A stretch of DNA of 64,000 nucleotides from Paenibacillus taiwanensis DSM 18679 (GTDB lineage: Bacteria; Bacillota; Bacilli; Paenibacillales; Paenibacillaceae), in the NCBI RefSeq assembly GCF_000425125.1, contig NZ_KE384310.1, positions 107,896 to 171,895 on the forward strand, in the 5' to 3' direction. Every line of letters begins with the position of its first letter. Position 1 is the stretch's first letter. A program made the translations under genes and the position numbers. Positions 43,786-52,290 of this stretch are shown in pieces. The notes under the pieces were generated by a model. That model searched no databases, was not told the origin of the DNA, and worked only from the letters and a program-made list of their open reading frames with translations.

Positions 43786-44835
43786 TCAGGGCTTATGCAA
43801 ATAGGGTTGTCTAGCTCTAGTAACCAAATCATGCAGGGTGTAAATGGAGTAAAACTGATGGAGTGAGATAGCGGCGAAATTAAGTTTAATGCTGAACTTC
43901 TGTTCGATAGCGTTTAAAATACGAACACACATGTCAGGTTGAAGCCCAATTTGAGGATGCAGTAAGGAATGAGCGTACAGATTCGGCAGCAGTTCTCGAG
44001 ACAATTGCAGCTGGTCGGAAAGTAATTGCACCATTTCGCGAAGTAAATATTCGTTATAACTACAATCGCATGGAGGAGCGACCATTTCCCCATACTGCAT
44101 GCACGTGGCATGATGGCTATCGACCCATTCTGTACGGGTCGCTAAGTCCCGAAGCAGCTTCATCAGTGTGTGATTAGACAAATGTGGATCGGCTTTAACG
44201 AGCTTAGCGACAATGCCGCAAAATAAAGCAGCAGCCTTGCGGTGTCCACCGAACACCACGTAATGTCCTTCTGCGTCTGGTACAAATGCCGGAGTTGCAT
44301 CAGCTACAACTTTTATGGGGGAACTCGGATTGTACCAATATTCAAAAGTTCTGCTCATAGGGCTGCCGCAGACGCCAATCACTGAGCTGGAAATAGCGGG
44401 AGAGAAGCAGACTGTACAGGCATCGAAAGGATAGATGACTATTTTTCCTTGTCTTACAAGTGTTTCGCATATTTCCTTTAAATCCCGTTCATAGCCTTGA
44501 TCGGTCGTCATGCCGTTTGTGTATATAATGCGGGTATCCGTGTGCGTCATTTCTTCTAAAGCTTTCAGCAGCGACATTGAGCTGCTTTCCGTTGGCGTGT
44601 GAGCTAGCTTAGCCACATGCATATTCAGGTTGGGAACGACTTGGCGAATAATTTGCGCGGAGTGCACTCCGAATTCACGGTCTTCGGGATCTCCACTGCT
44701 TAACGGATGTTTGGGTTTCATTTTGTCAGCACAGACACCGCACGTGGTGCATGTGGACAATTTGGCGTTGATGAGACTGGCCTCGTTGTCAATTAAGGCG
44801 ATTAACGAATCATCGCGCTTCCATCTGACGTTCAA
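43786..44835 (-). CDS. Degenerate subtilase (S8) fused to acyl-carrier-like domain; peptide-maturation candidate
   Basis: A 349-aa protein starting at TTG 44835 behind AGGTGA. Residues ~10-235 follow the subtilase fold pattern: SLIALIDNEAS (Asp16, at the catalytic Asp site), FGVHSAQII (His58, at the catalytic His site), PNLNMHVAKL, SLLKALEEM, SPAISSSVIGVCGS. The Ser region reads FGGHRKAAALFCGIVAKL, where the usual GTS-x-AA is changed so that Arg199 replaces the nucleophile; the oxyanion Asn is also not seen. Residues ~263-345 look like an acyl/peptidyl carrier domain (IGLQPDMCVRILNAIEQKFS, IYTLHDLV), with Pro300 where the phosphopantetheine Ser should be. It is Cys-rich near residues 29-35 (CTTCGVC). 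It follows a radical SAM gene in the same direction. Radical SAM plus 'acyl-carrier-related' proteins occur in Clo7bot-type peptide maturation systems, which suggests a RiPP-like role. Family assignment by eye. Confidence 0.6.
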   Translation of the reverse strand: MNVRWKRDDSLIALIDNEASLINAKLSTCTTCGVCADKMKPKHPLSSGDPEDREFGVHSAQIIRQVVPNLNMHVAKLAHTPTESSSMSLLKALEEMTHTDTRIIYTNGMTTDQGYERDLKEICETLVRQGKIVIYPFDACTVCFSPAISSSVIGVCGSPMSRTFEYWYNPSSPIKVVADATPAFVPDAEGHYVVFGGHRKAAALFCGIVAKLVKADPHLSNHTLMKLLRDLATRTEWVDSHHATCMQYGEMVAPPCDCSYNEYLLREMVQLLSDQLQLSRELLPNLYAHSLLHPQIGLQPDMCVRILNAIEQKFSIKLNFAAISLHQFYSIYTLHDLVTRARQPYLHKP

Positions 44836-44951
44836 GCTATCACCTGATTCCTTATATAAATTTACTTAGATATGGAAATGTTATCAAGCGTGAAGTCAGT
44901 TGCAACTACTCCTTAAAGTTCTATACCAGTTGGAAGATGAAGGAACCTCAG

Positions 44952-46004
44952 TTAATGGAGAGCGCGTCTTGAAACGGGAACGCAATCAGGATAGGTCGGT
45001 AGACAGCAAGAGGAAGTGGTCCCGTCGTAGTTTATAATGATCGCGTTGTGGTCACAGTTGCACTTATAGGGCTCAGTGAAGTCGTCAAAGCGTTCTGATT
45101 GTGTAATTGATGTTCGCATGCAAGATTGTACAGGGTACGAAAGGTATGATCTGAGAAAGGCTTTACCTCTGCCTGTTGGAATAAAATATTTGACGATAGG
45201 ACGTGTTCCTAGACGGTGGTTCAGCTCATAAAATGCTTCTTCCAGATGACGATTATGTTCCATAAGTACCAAGGAGAGGGAGATGTGGCAGTTGCCGCTG
45301 CTTTGGAGAAGTGTAACGCTTTCCATTACTTTCTCAAATACGCCAGGTCCTCGGATCTGTTGGCAAGATTCATTATTTACTCCATCTAAACTGATGTGTA
45401 CGCTGTCCACTGAGGAGCATAGACGGCTCACATTTTCTTTTGTAATAAGGGTCGCATTTGTAGAGAGGTGGATTTCTCCTGCAAAACGACTGTCCATGTC
45501 ATGCAGAATAGTAAAAAAATCGGGTCTTAGCATAGGTTCTCCACCCGTAAAGGTGACGGTATCTGGTGCTAAAGCTATGATCTTGACCAGCAATTGAAGT
45601 ACATCTTTGGTGGATAGCTTATGGGATATCGGGTGGGGGGATGGAGTAAATTTAGCATTGCAGCAGCAATGGATACAATGCAAATTACACTTGTTTGTGA
45701 GTGCGAAGTAGACGTGCTGTAATCGGTTAGGTAGTTCAGGCAGAGTGCGTAAGCATATGCTACAGGGTGAATGCTGCAAGACGTCAGGGACACGTGTACA
45801 GCGCTTACAATTTGCTTCATGATGTACATTGGGGATGGGTAGTTGCTGGTCTTTTCTATAGGTTGTACCTGTCTCCAACACATACAGGGATGGAGGTGAT
45901 AGCTTCATTCCTTCGCGGGCCAGCAGTTTGCAGCCAATATCTGTTTCTTCCTGACTTGGGATGCTGCGGTTTGATATAACCATATAGGGCTCGTCATAGG
46001 CCAT
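44952..46004 (-). CDS. Radical SAM peptide-maturase-like protein with incomplete SPASM tail
   Basis: A 350-aa enzyme. GGAGG precedes the ATG. Residues 1-60 are a leader-like region; 66-84 hold CKRC and CSIC (a CxxC-x11-CxxC pair set). The radical SAM core starts with FALTNKCNLHCIHCC (Cys106, Cys110, Cys113 of CxxxCxxC, binding 4Fe-4S), then VTFTGGEPMLRPDFF (SAM-binding GGE), HLSTNATLI and VHISLDGVNNESC. The C-terminus has C-x11-G-x4-C (CDHNAIIINYDGTTSSC), as in SPASM/twitch domains, but ends 17 residues later without the remaining cysteines. It is most like the rSAM maturases of Cys-rich peptides. Own promoter region upstream (TATAAT about 46033-46038, minus strand). No precursor gene seen on either side. 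Confidence 0.85.
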   Translation of the reverse strand: MAYDEPYMVISNRSIPSQEETDIGCKLLAREGMKLSPPSLYVLETGTTYRKDQQLPIPNVHHEANCKRCTRVPDVLQHSPCSICLRTLPELPNRLQHVYFALTNKCNLHCIHCCCNAKFTPSPHPISHKLSTKDVLQLLVKIIALAPDTVTFTGGEPMLRPDFFTILHDMDSRFAGEIHLSTNATLITKENVSRLCSSVDSVHISLDGVNNESCQQIRGPGVFEKVMESVTLLQSSGNCHISLSLVLMEHNRHLEEAFYELNHRLGTRPIVKYFIPTGRGKAFLRSYLSYPVQSCMRTSITQSERFDDFTEPYKCNCDHNAIIINYDGTTSSCCLPTYPDCVPVSRRALH

Positions 46005-46212
46005 GTCGACACCTCCATATTTTATAGTGAGTTACAATGGCATTATATACCTTTTAAATTTGAAGTAATGTGATATTTGTTACATTTTTTTCTTGAAGGC
46101 ATGTTTTTTGTGTATAAATTGTAAATCTACTTTTGGAATCCGTATATAGAACCCATTGAATCCATCACAATAGAAGATATAGAGAAGCGAAACGACGCTA
46201 CAAATAGAAATT

Positions 46213-46252
46213 AAAGAACCTTCAACACCGCGTAGCGGGTTAAAGGTTCTTG
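46213..46252 (-). terminator. Terminator of the SNF2 helicase gene
   Basis: On the minus strand AAGAACCTT...AAGGTTCTT with an inner CCGC/GCGG helix and a T-rich tail. Confidence 0.85.
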
Positions 46253-46281
46253 TGCTTAGCAGCACATATAGACAAAGTCTA

Positions 46282-49200
46282 TTAGTCCATCATAAGCAGC
46301 TCCATAATTTCATCCTCAGTCAAGGAGGATACGGAGGTTTCCCCAGGTTGAATGACCTCGTCAATTAGATTTTTCTTTCGCTGCTGCAATTCAACCATCT
46401 TTTCCTCAATAGTGCCTTGTGTGACTAAGCGAATGACTTGCACGACATTTTGCTGGCCCATTCGGTGCGCGCGGTCGGCAGCTTGCTGCTCTACTGCAGG
46501 ATTCCACCAAAGATCATATAGAATGACGGTATCGGCTCCAGTTAAATTAAGTCCAGTACCTCCCGCTTTCAGTGAAATCAAAAATACGGCCTGCTCTCCT
46601 TCGTTAAATCGCTGGCACAGCTCTACACGCTCGCGTGAAGGCGTGCTGCCGTCCAGATAGAAGCAGCTTAATCCGAGTTGCACGTCTAGCTCTTCTTTAA
46701 TAATTTTCAGCATCTCCGTGAACTGGGAGAAAATAAGCATCCGCTTGCCGCTTGCGACACATTCCTGAATAACTTCCATTAGCAGCTCTAACTTGCCAGA
46801 GCCGTCTCCGTAATTCTCGATAAACAAAGAAGGGTGACAGCACAATTGCCGTAGTCGGGTCAGGCCAGCTAATATTTTGATGCGGCTCTTCTGGAATCCC
46901 TCTGTTTGCAGCTGCTGCTTCGTATCTTGCTGCAACTGCATAAGATAGGCCATGTAGAGCTTCTTCTGTTCTGGCAGCAGTTCGGTCTGCTGTAATGTTT
47001 CGATCTTCTCCGGCAGTTCCTGTAACACGTCGGATTTCATTCTGCGGAGGATGAACGGCCGCACTTTCCGAGCAATTTGTTCCCGGGACAATTCCATAAA
47101 TGACTTTTTGCTCGTAAATAGATCAGGAAATACCGCATCAAAGATTGACCACAGCTCTTCTAGTCGATTCTCGACTGGAGTTCCTGTTAATGCAAACCGC
47201 TGGGCGGCCTGCAATTGCTTTACCACTTGCGCAGTCTGCGATGAATGATTTTTGATCGCCTGCGCTTCGTCGAGAATCAAGGTGCGGAAGCGCTGTTCCG
47301 CATATTGATCAATATCGCGGCGCAAGAGCGGATACGATGTAATGTAGACATCTGTATCCGCTGGCTGCTCCAACATCTCAGACCGCACCTGCTTGTCACC
47401 AGAGACGACTACAGCGGTTAGCTGCGGTGCAAATTTCGTTAGCTCGTTCTTCCAGTTGTACAGTAGTGACGCTGGTGCCACAATCAACGAAGGCAGCTTG
47501 GCATCTTCCGCTTGCGGCTCCGCCAGCAGGAAGGCAATGCCTTGCAGCGTCTTGCCAAGCCCCATATCGTCCGCGAGAATACCACCGAAGCGATAATGGG
47601 CAATGGTTTTCATCCATTGGAAGCCTACTTTTTGGTAATCACGCAGGATAGTATCTAGCGACTCCGGTACCGGAAATTCGAGTTGTCCCGGATTACGGAT
47701 ATGCTCTAGCAATTCGTTAAATGCTCGACCTAGCTTGACCGAAGCCGGAATAACAGGCTCTTCCAGCAGGGAGAAGCCGCGCGTCACAGACAATTCAAAT
47801 CGATTGCCTCGAATATCCGACTTGCGGATGCCTAACTCTTCTAACATATTTCGAATCTGCTGGAAATCAGGCTGATCAAGCATAACGTAGGCGCCATTGG
47901 TCATGCGATAGTATTTCTTTTTCTCAACCAAATGGTGAAGCATGAGGCTTAGCTCTTTTTCGTCCACGCCATCTAATTCGAATTGAACATCCAACCAATT
48001 CATACGGGAATTGATGTCCATGTTCAGCTTGGGCTCTGTATGCAGGGTACGCATCTCTGCTTGCAGCTCAGGCTTCGTATAGACTTGGACTAGCCGTTGG
48101 AGCTGAGGAAGCAGGACAAACCAGAAGTAAACGATGTCTTCCTCATGATCCATGTACAGCGCATTACCGTTATATTTAAAAGCGGACTGCTCAAACAATC
48201 GCATAATCCGGCCTTCACGCCGTGTATCTCGCAGCAAAATCCGCTCTGATGAAGCTTTGTGTTCTAAATCCGCCCCCATCGGCTCAATAACTACGTCATC
48301 GTAAACATAAGTCAGCTTTGCCAGCAGTCTGCTGCCTTCGCGGTCCAAATACAGCTGAGCCTGTAGCGGAATTTGAACGAGCTTAGCTTCAATTGTCGGA
48401 GCGACCTTCATAAGACCGATCCTTTGAAGCTCAGGTACAACGCGGTCCATGAAGGGCTCAATCTGCGAAGGAGCAATAAGCATCTGATGACGATGGGACT
48501 GAAGCAATTGCTTCATTTCCTCCATGTAGGTTAACTGGGCAGTTCGCAGGCGATACAAGCAACCGTTCGCAACAGCCATTTGATAACTGTCGAGGGGGTA
48601 TACTTGCTCCAAACCGTTTATGTCCAGTTGATAGTAGTCATGTTCTGCTTCTGTTAATGAAAAAGAGATCGGTAGCGGCTCATTTATTACTTTTAGCTCG
48701 TCATACACGATGGAAAGATGCTCAAACTTGGCTTGTGCCTGCTCTAATAATGGCAGCAACCGATCTAGGGCGTTTGGTGGGATAAACAGCATTCTTCCTT
48801 GATTAAAGTAAGAACTGACTGAATAACCGCTCCAATTGCTTTGAATCGCCTCACGATAAGCTAACTCGCTTAGGCTCAGTTCCATGAGCAATTGTATAAC
48901 GGCAAAGTCCTCCGCACTAAACTTATATAGCGCAGGGTCCCATGTGAATGATTTGGAAAAAGCATACTCAGTTTCTTCGAGAACGTTAGCCAAAAATTCT
49001 TTCAAATTAGGAATAACGTATAAGCGGGTCAGGCCGAGTTTAAGCTCGATAGCGAGCAACGGTTTATTGGATTGTGGTATTACCGTTTTGCAGGTGAACT
49101 CTACACGAACGGTCATCCGATCGTCCTGCAAGGGCTCTTCTTCCTCCGCGACAACGATGCGGTCAAACAACGAAATCAGTTGAGTGGTCACTTGAGTATT

Positions 49201-49539
49201 TTGATTCATGGCAATTTGAACCTCGCGATCCCCTATGCTGGCTTGCTCACCTCGCTCAACAGAACGGATATCAAGCAGGACAGCGGCGATGTGTTTGCAA
49301 TAAGAAGAATAAGTAGAGTAAGCAGGGCAAGAGCATACGGCATGGGTCTTGCCAGATGACTGGAACACAACCTGTACCTGATAAGGTTCACTTCCCCTGA
49401 CGACCGCCTCATATACACCGTCCTCCGCATTATATGACACTTTGCGAACACGGTGTTCCTTAAAATAAGCTTCGCCGCGACGGTAGAAGGATGTGCCGCA
49501 CAGCGATTTAATATCTGATATTGAAAGCGTATAACTCAT
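46282..49539 (-). CDS. SWIM-zinc-finger SNF2 helicase
   Basis: A 1085-aa ATP-dependent DNA translocase of the bacterial SNF2 (RapA/HepA-like) group. GAGGA lies upstream of the ATG. The N-terminal SWIM finger reads CSCPAYSTYSSYCKH at residues ~68-82. The middle (~130-600) is a bacterial SNF2-associated region. Helicase motifs: ADDMGLGKTLQ (Walker A), TLILDEAQAIKN (DEAQ), FALTGTPVENRLEELWSIF, then the C-terminal lobe with GKRMLIFSQFTEML, SLKAGGTGLNLTGADTVILY and QQAADRAHRMGQ. Function is probably in transcription recycling or DNA repair. It stands alone between the radical SAM gene and a divergent lipoprotein gene. Confidence 0.95.
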   Translation of the reverse strand: MSYTLSISDIKSLCGTSFYRRGEAYFKEHRVRKVSYNAEDGVYEAVVRGSEPYQVQVVFQSSGKTHAVCSCPAYSTYSSYCKHIAAVLLDIRSVERGEQASIGDREVQIAMNQNTQVTTQLISLFDRIVVAEEEEPLQDDRMTVRVEFTCKTVIPQSNKPLLAIELKLGLTRLYVIPNLKEFLANVLEETEYAFSKSFTWDPALYKFSAEDFAVIQLLMELSLSELAYREAIQSNWSGYSVSSYFNQGRMLFIPPNALDRLLPLLEQAQAKFEHLSIVYDELKVINEPLPISFSLTEAEHDYYQLDINGLEQVYPLDSYQMAVANGCLYRLRTAQLTYMEEMKQLLQSHRHQMLIAPSQIEPFMDRVVPELQRIGLMKVAPTIEAKLVQIPLQAQLYLDREGSRLLAKLTYVYDDVVIEPMGADLEHKASSERILLRDTRREGRIMRLFEQSAFKYNGNALYMDHEEDIVYFWFVLLPQLQRLVQVYTKPELQAEMRTLHTEPKLNMDINSRMNWLDVQFELDGVDEKELSLMLHHLVEKKKYYRMTNGAYVMLDQPDFQQIRNMLEELGIRKSDIRGNRFELSVTRGFSLLEEPVIPASVKLGRAFNELLEHIRNPGQLEFPVPESLDTILRDYQKVGFQWMKTIAHYRFGGILADDMGLGKTLQGIAFLLAEPQAEDAKLPSLIVAPASLLYNWKNELTKFAPQLTAVVVSGDKQVRSEMLEQPADTDVYITSYPLLRRDIDQYAEQRFRTLILDEAQAIKNHSSQTAQVVKQLQAAQRFALTGTPVENRLEELWSIFDAVFPDLFTSKKSFMELSREQIARKVRPFILRRMKSDVLQELPEKIETLQQTELLPEQKKLYMAYLMQLQQDTKQQLQTEGFQKSRIKILAGLTRLRQLCCHPSLFIENYGDGSGKLELLMEVIQECVASGKRMLIFSQFTEMLKIIKEELDVQLGLSCFYLDGSTPSRERVELCQRFNEGEQAVFLISLKAGGTGLNLTGADTVILYDLWWNPAVEQQAADRAHRMGQQNVVQVIRLVTQGTIEEKMVELQQRKKNLIDEVIQPGETSVSSLTEDEIMELLMMD

Positions 49540-49868
49540 AATGACAATGTCCTCACTTTGACCAATTCAGCGTCCTCGCCTAATATTCGAATGATTGAAC
49601 CTGGGTGTAAGCCTTATTTGATCACGTTCAAATCAATTGTATGCACACGTACTATTATATGTATCCATTATGGGCAAATGATGACGAAATCACAACTTCT
49701 TTCCACGTATTATTTCTTGGTGGTAGGTTTTAAATGAGGGCTCGATGGTGCTTGCGGGTAATTTGTCTAATATTTACGGGTGCAAGTCATTTATTCAAGG
49801 TGTGGCCATTTTCTTAGTGCAACCATGTATTGATTTGAAGCGTCAATATTAACAAGGAGGCGTTGGAT
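49540..49868. other. Divergent intergenic region
   Basis: About 330 bp between the helicase and lipoprotein-GNAT genes. It must hold both promoters, but no -35/-10 pair is clear enough to name. I see no RNA structure or repeat in it. Confidence 0.4.
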
Positions 49869-50627
49869 ATGATGGTACGCATGCCAATATTAGTTGTTCT
49901 TCTAGGGCTGTTATTTATGGTGTTTTCTGGATGTGAAAATGAGAGCAGTGATGACGAAAAAACAGCTGAGCAATATGTAGAACAGCATGGTTATCAAGTA
50001 ATATCTCGGCAAGGTGAAGTTCAAAAGTATGTCCTAGAAAAAAATAAACTTACTGGAAGCACCGAAAACATACTGTATCAGCAAAGTTGGGGGGTTCAAT
50101 CTGTTGAGCCTGATAAGTACTTTGGAAAAGAAATAACGGTATATCCATTTACAGTGAAAAATCATCCGCTAGAAAAAATATATCACATTGAAACTACCGT
50201 CAACGTCATGATTTGTGAAGGCCAAGTAATCGGTGGAACTTCCATGCCCGCTCAAGGAAACGAGGCTCAAATGGGGGAGACAACCGATACACTTGACCAG
50301 ATGCCTTTGGCTGCAAGGCTTATTAGCTCTGGTCATTTGTTTGGTTGGGTAACGGACGGTGAATTCGTATCTATTGCAAATATTACGTTCCGTTCCCCGC
50401 GTCACGGTGTTATCAACAGCGTATATACACCCCCTGAGCATCGAAAAAGGGGGTACGCTAGCGCACTTGTGGCATCATTGTGTGATGTGCTCCTGAATAA
50501 GGAGAATTTGACGCCCATTCTGTACGCGGATACAGCGAATCCCCATTCAAACAAGGTGTATCAGGGCATCGGATTTAAAGCGAGCGGTTTAGTACACGCA
50601 ATAAAGTTCGTGGAAAAGGTAGAGTGA
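49869..50627 (+). CDS. Lipoprotein (DUF4830-like) fused to C-terminal GNAT domain
   Basis: A 252-aa chimera. The ATG at 49869 has AAGGAGG 8 nt upstream and starts a lipoprotein signal with lipobox FSGC (Cys22). Residues ~35-135 resemble DUF4830-type lipoproteins (EQYVEQHGYQVISRQGEVQK, EITVYPFTVKNHPLEKIYHI, EGQVIGGTSMP). From about residue 140 the sequence is the C-terminal half of a GNAT acetyltransferase: GHLFGWVTDGEFVSIANITF, the acetyl-CoA loop PPEHRKRGYASALVASL and ADTANPHSNKVYQGIGFKAS. A lipoprotein faces outward, where acetyl-CoA is absent, so the parts do not fit functionally. It probably arose by an in-frame deletion joining two genes. The GNAT part lacks its N-terminal half. Confidence 0.75.
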   Translation: MMVRMPILVVLLGLLFMVFSGCENESSDDEKTAEQYVEQHGYQVISRQGEVQKYVLEKNKLTGSTENILYQQSWGVQSVEPDKYFGKEITVYPFTVKNHPLEKIYHIETTVNVMICEGQVIGGTSMPAQGNEAQMGETTDTLDQMPLAARLISSGHLFGWVTDGEFVSIANITFRSPRHGVINSVYTPPEHRKRGYASALVASLCDVLLNKENLTPILYADTANPHSNKVYQGIGFKASGLVHAIKFVEKVE

Positions 50628-50746
50628 GCAAGTATAAGAAACAAGGACTTAATGAAAGCGTAAACGCACTGACTGAAATGAGGGCGACCGCCGGCAGAGG
50701 AAGAAATAAATATTTGCAGCGGCCGCTCATACTTCGTTGTTGTATG

Positions 50747-51190
50747 TTAAGGGGCTAACGCCTGAATTTGTCCCAAGGTGTCCGTAATGTTGCGAACAGT
50801 CTGGAACAATGGCGAGTCTTGAATTGCAGTTATGTCGGCAATACCAGAGTTGACTTGCTCCAATAGGCCGTTAATTTCCTGTGTAAACGCTGTGTTGTAG
50901 TCTGTTAATTGCTGATGGATATCTTGAGCGAAGGCAGGTGCCTCCAAGCCGTTAAATGAAGTAATTTGATTCTTCATCTCCTCAAGAGCTTGTGTTAATG
51001 AGGCTTTGGCGTCAATGTCAGTAGCGGCCTGCTCGACAAGCTGCGGAACACGCTCAGCAAAGCTGGATACTTGATTGACGTAAGAAGTAGCCTCTGTCAC
51101 ATAATTTAATGAGCTGTTCACGCTGTCGAACATTGAGCATCCGGATAAGAGGATGCAGCATAGCAAGGTACAAAGCAATTTTATTTTCAT
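50747..51190 (-). CDS. DUF6376-like lipoprotein
   Basis: A 147-aa lipoprotein. GGGAGG precedes the ATG. Signal MKIKLLCTLLCCILLSGCSM with lipobox LSGC. The mature part is helical: FDSVNSSLNYVTEATSYVNQ, SSFAERVPQLVEQAATDID, ending DTLGQIQALAP. This pattern matches Bacillus DUF6376 lipoproteins, whose function is unknown. It follows the membrane-protein gene at 51258 in the same direction with a 67-bp gap and may be co-transcribed. Confidence 0.8.
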   Translation of the reverse strand: MKIKLLCTLLCCILLSGCSMFDSVNSSLNYVTEATSYVNQVSSFAERVPQLVEQAATDIDAKASLTQALEEMKNQITSFNGLEAPAFAQDIHQQLTDYNTAFTQEINGLLEQVNSGIADITAIQDSPLFQTVRNITDTLGQIQALAP

Positions 51191-51257
51191 CGTTTTCCTC
51201 CCATATATTTTATTTCTAAGTAGTACTTTACGATGAGGTATTCGGTTTCATAAAAGG

Positions 51258-52151
51258 CTACAGTTCACGCAAATGAATGCCATCAGAGAGGGTCATACGT
51301 GAATAAGAAATTTGTACGGGCCCAGACACATCCTCCGGGTAATAGGGTGCTGTTGGCAGTACAAGATTAGATACTCTCACGGTGCTATGCTCACTAAGAT
51401 GTGGTGCAAAAGTGACAGAACCCAGGTCTATATCTGAAAATTCATAGGGAAAGCTCGTATCGTCTCTTTTAAGCAAAATATGAGCCGTAACCGCCTGTTG
51501 GCTGTAATTGCGAACAGTAACCGTACAATCTCCCACCCATCGACTCTGAATCTGCTCCAAGCGACAGCTAGCTAAAGTGGACATATTGGCATGAATAGCA
51601 TAAATACCTGTGCCTAGATAACGTTGATATGCTTCAACAGCTTGGTTCGGCAGTGTAGTGACGGTCAAGAAAGCTGCAAAGCCAATCAGGAAGCGTTGAC
51701 GGTTTAAGGATCGTACAAGCATTCTTATCAAAATAACGAGACCAATTAATAAGGGCAGACCTGTGAGAACTAGTGTACCGTTTCCAAATGAAAAGACAGT
51801 TGGGATGCCAAGCCATCGTAAGCCCACTTCAAACCATGAGTAATGATGAGGATAACGAATGGTTAGTAAGCTTAGGAGCAGCAAGCCGATCAGAGCCCGT
51901 TGGAGCAGTTTTTTGTCACGGATGAAGTGCGGACTGGAAGGGGGATTGCTCTTGTTGCGGAGAGGATCTGTATACCATGCAAAAATAATGCCACACAACA
52001 TACTTATAACTGCCCAAACGAGAATTTGATATACAAAATAGTAAGACCTACTGAAAATCAATACGATTAAAGACATTGTAACAAAAATAATGCCGCCGCT
52101 GAGTAAAGCACGGTTCCAAAACGGGTGCATTTGCGGACGCTGCACATACAT
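51258..52151 (-). CDS. Membrane protein with extracytoplasmic beta domain, unknown
   Basis: A 297-aa protein with about five TM segments in residues 15-165 (for example LSGGIIFVTMSLIVLIF, GLLLLSLLTIRYP), then an extracytoplasmic, probably Ig-like region (~185-297) with RWVGDCTVTVRNYSQQAVTA and YYPEDVSGPVQISYS. AGGAG stands only 2 nt before the ATG, so a GTG two codons later (52145) is a plausible alternative start. I recognise no family. Confidence 0.7.
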   Translation of the reverse strand: MYVQRPQMHPFWNRALLSGGIIFVTMSLIVLIFSRSYYFVYQILVWAVISMLCGIIFAWYTDPLRNKSNPPSSPHFIRDKKLLQRALIGLLLLSLLTIRYPHHYSWFEVGLRWLGIPTVFSFGNGTLVLTGLPLLIGLVILIRMLVRSLNRQRFLIGFAAFLTVTTLPNQAVEAYQRYLGTGIYAIHANMSTLASCRLEQIQSRWVGDCTVTVRNYSQQAVTAHILLKRDDTSFPYEFSDIDLGSVTFAPHLSEHSTVRVSNLVLPTAPYYPEDVSGPVQISYSRMTLSDGIHLREL

Positions 52152-52240
52152 CGCTCCTATACATTTTATTGTTGATTATCATCCATACGCTCTGAAGTGT
52201 ATGCATTTATGTTAGGTTGTAGGGTGAGCTTTACATGAAG

Positions 52241-52274
52241 AAGGCTCTCGTCAATCATTTGGGACGGGAGCCTT
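52241..52274 (-). terminator. Hairpin after the amidohydrolase gene
   Basis: AAGGCTC-t-CGTC / GACG-g-GAGCCTT stem. The T-run on the minus strand is weak (CTTC), so the terminator is probable rather than certain. Confidence 0.6.
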
Positions 52275-52290
52275 AGGAATAGAATGCTTA

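Noticed and set aside
44836-44951. AAGGAG plus TTG on the minus strand between the radical SAM and subtilase-like genes, considered as a tiny precursor peptide
   Set aside because: It gives only about 17 residues without Cys and with too short an SD spacing; not enough to call a gene.
46080-46265. 61-aa minus-strand frame near the radical SAM gene, considered as a RiPP precursor
   Set aside because: It begins inside the helicase terminator, has one cysteine, no SD and no leader/core pattern.
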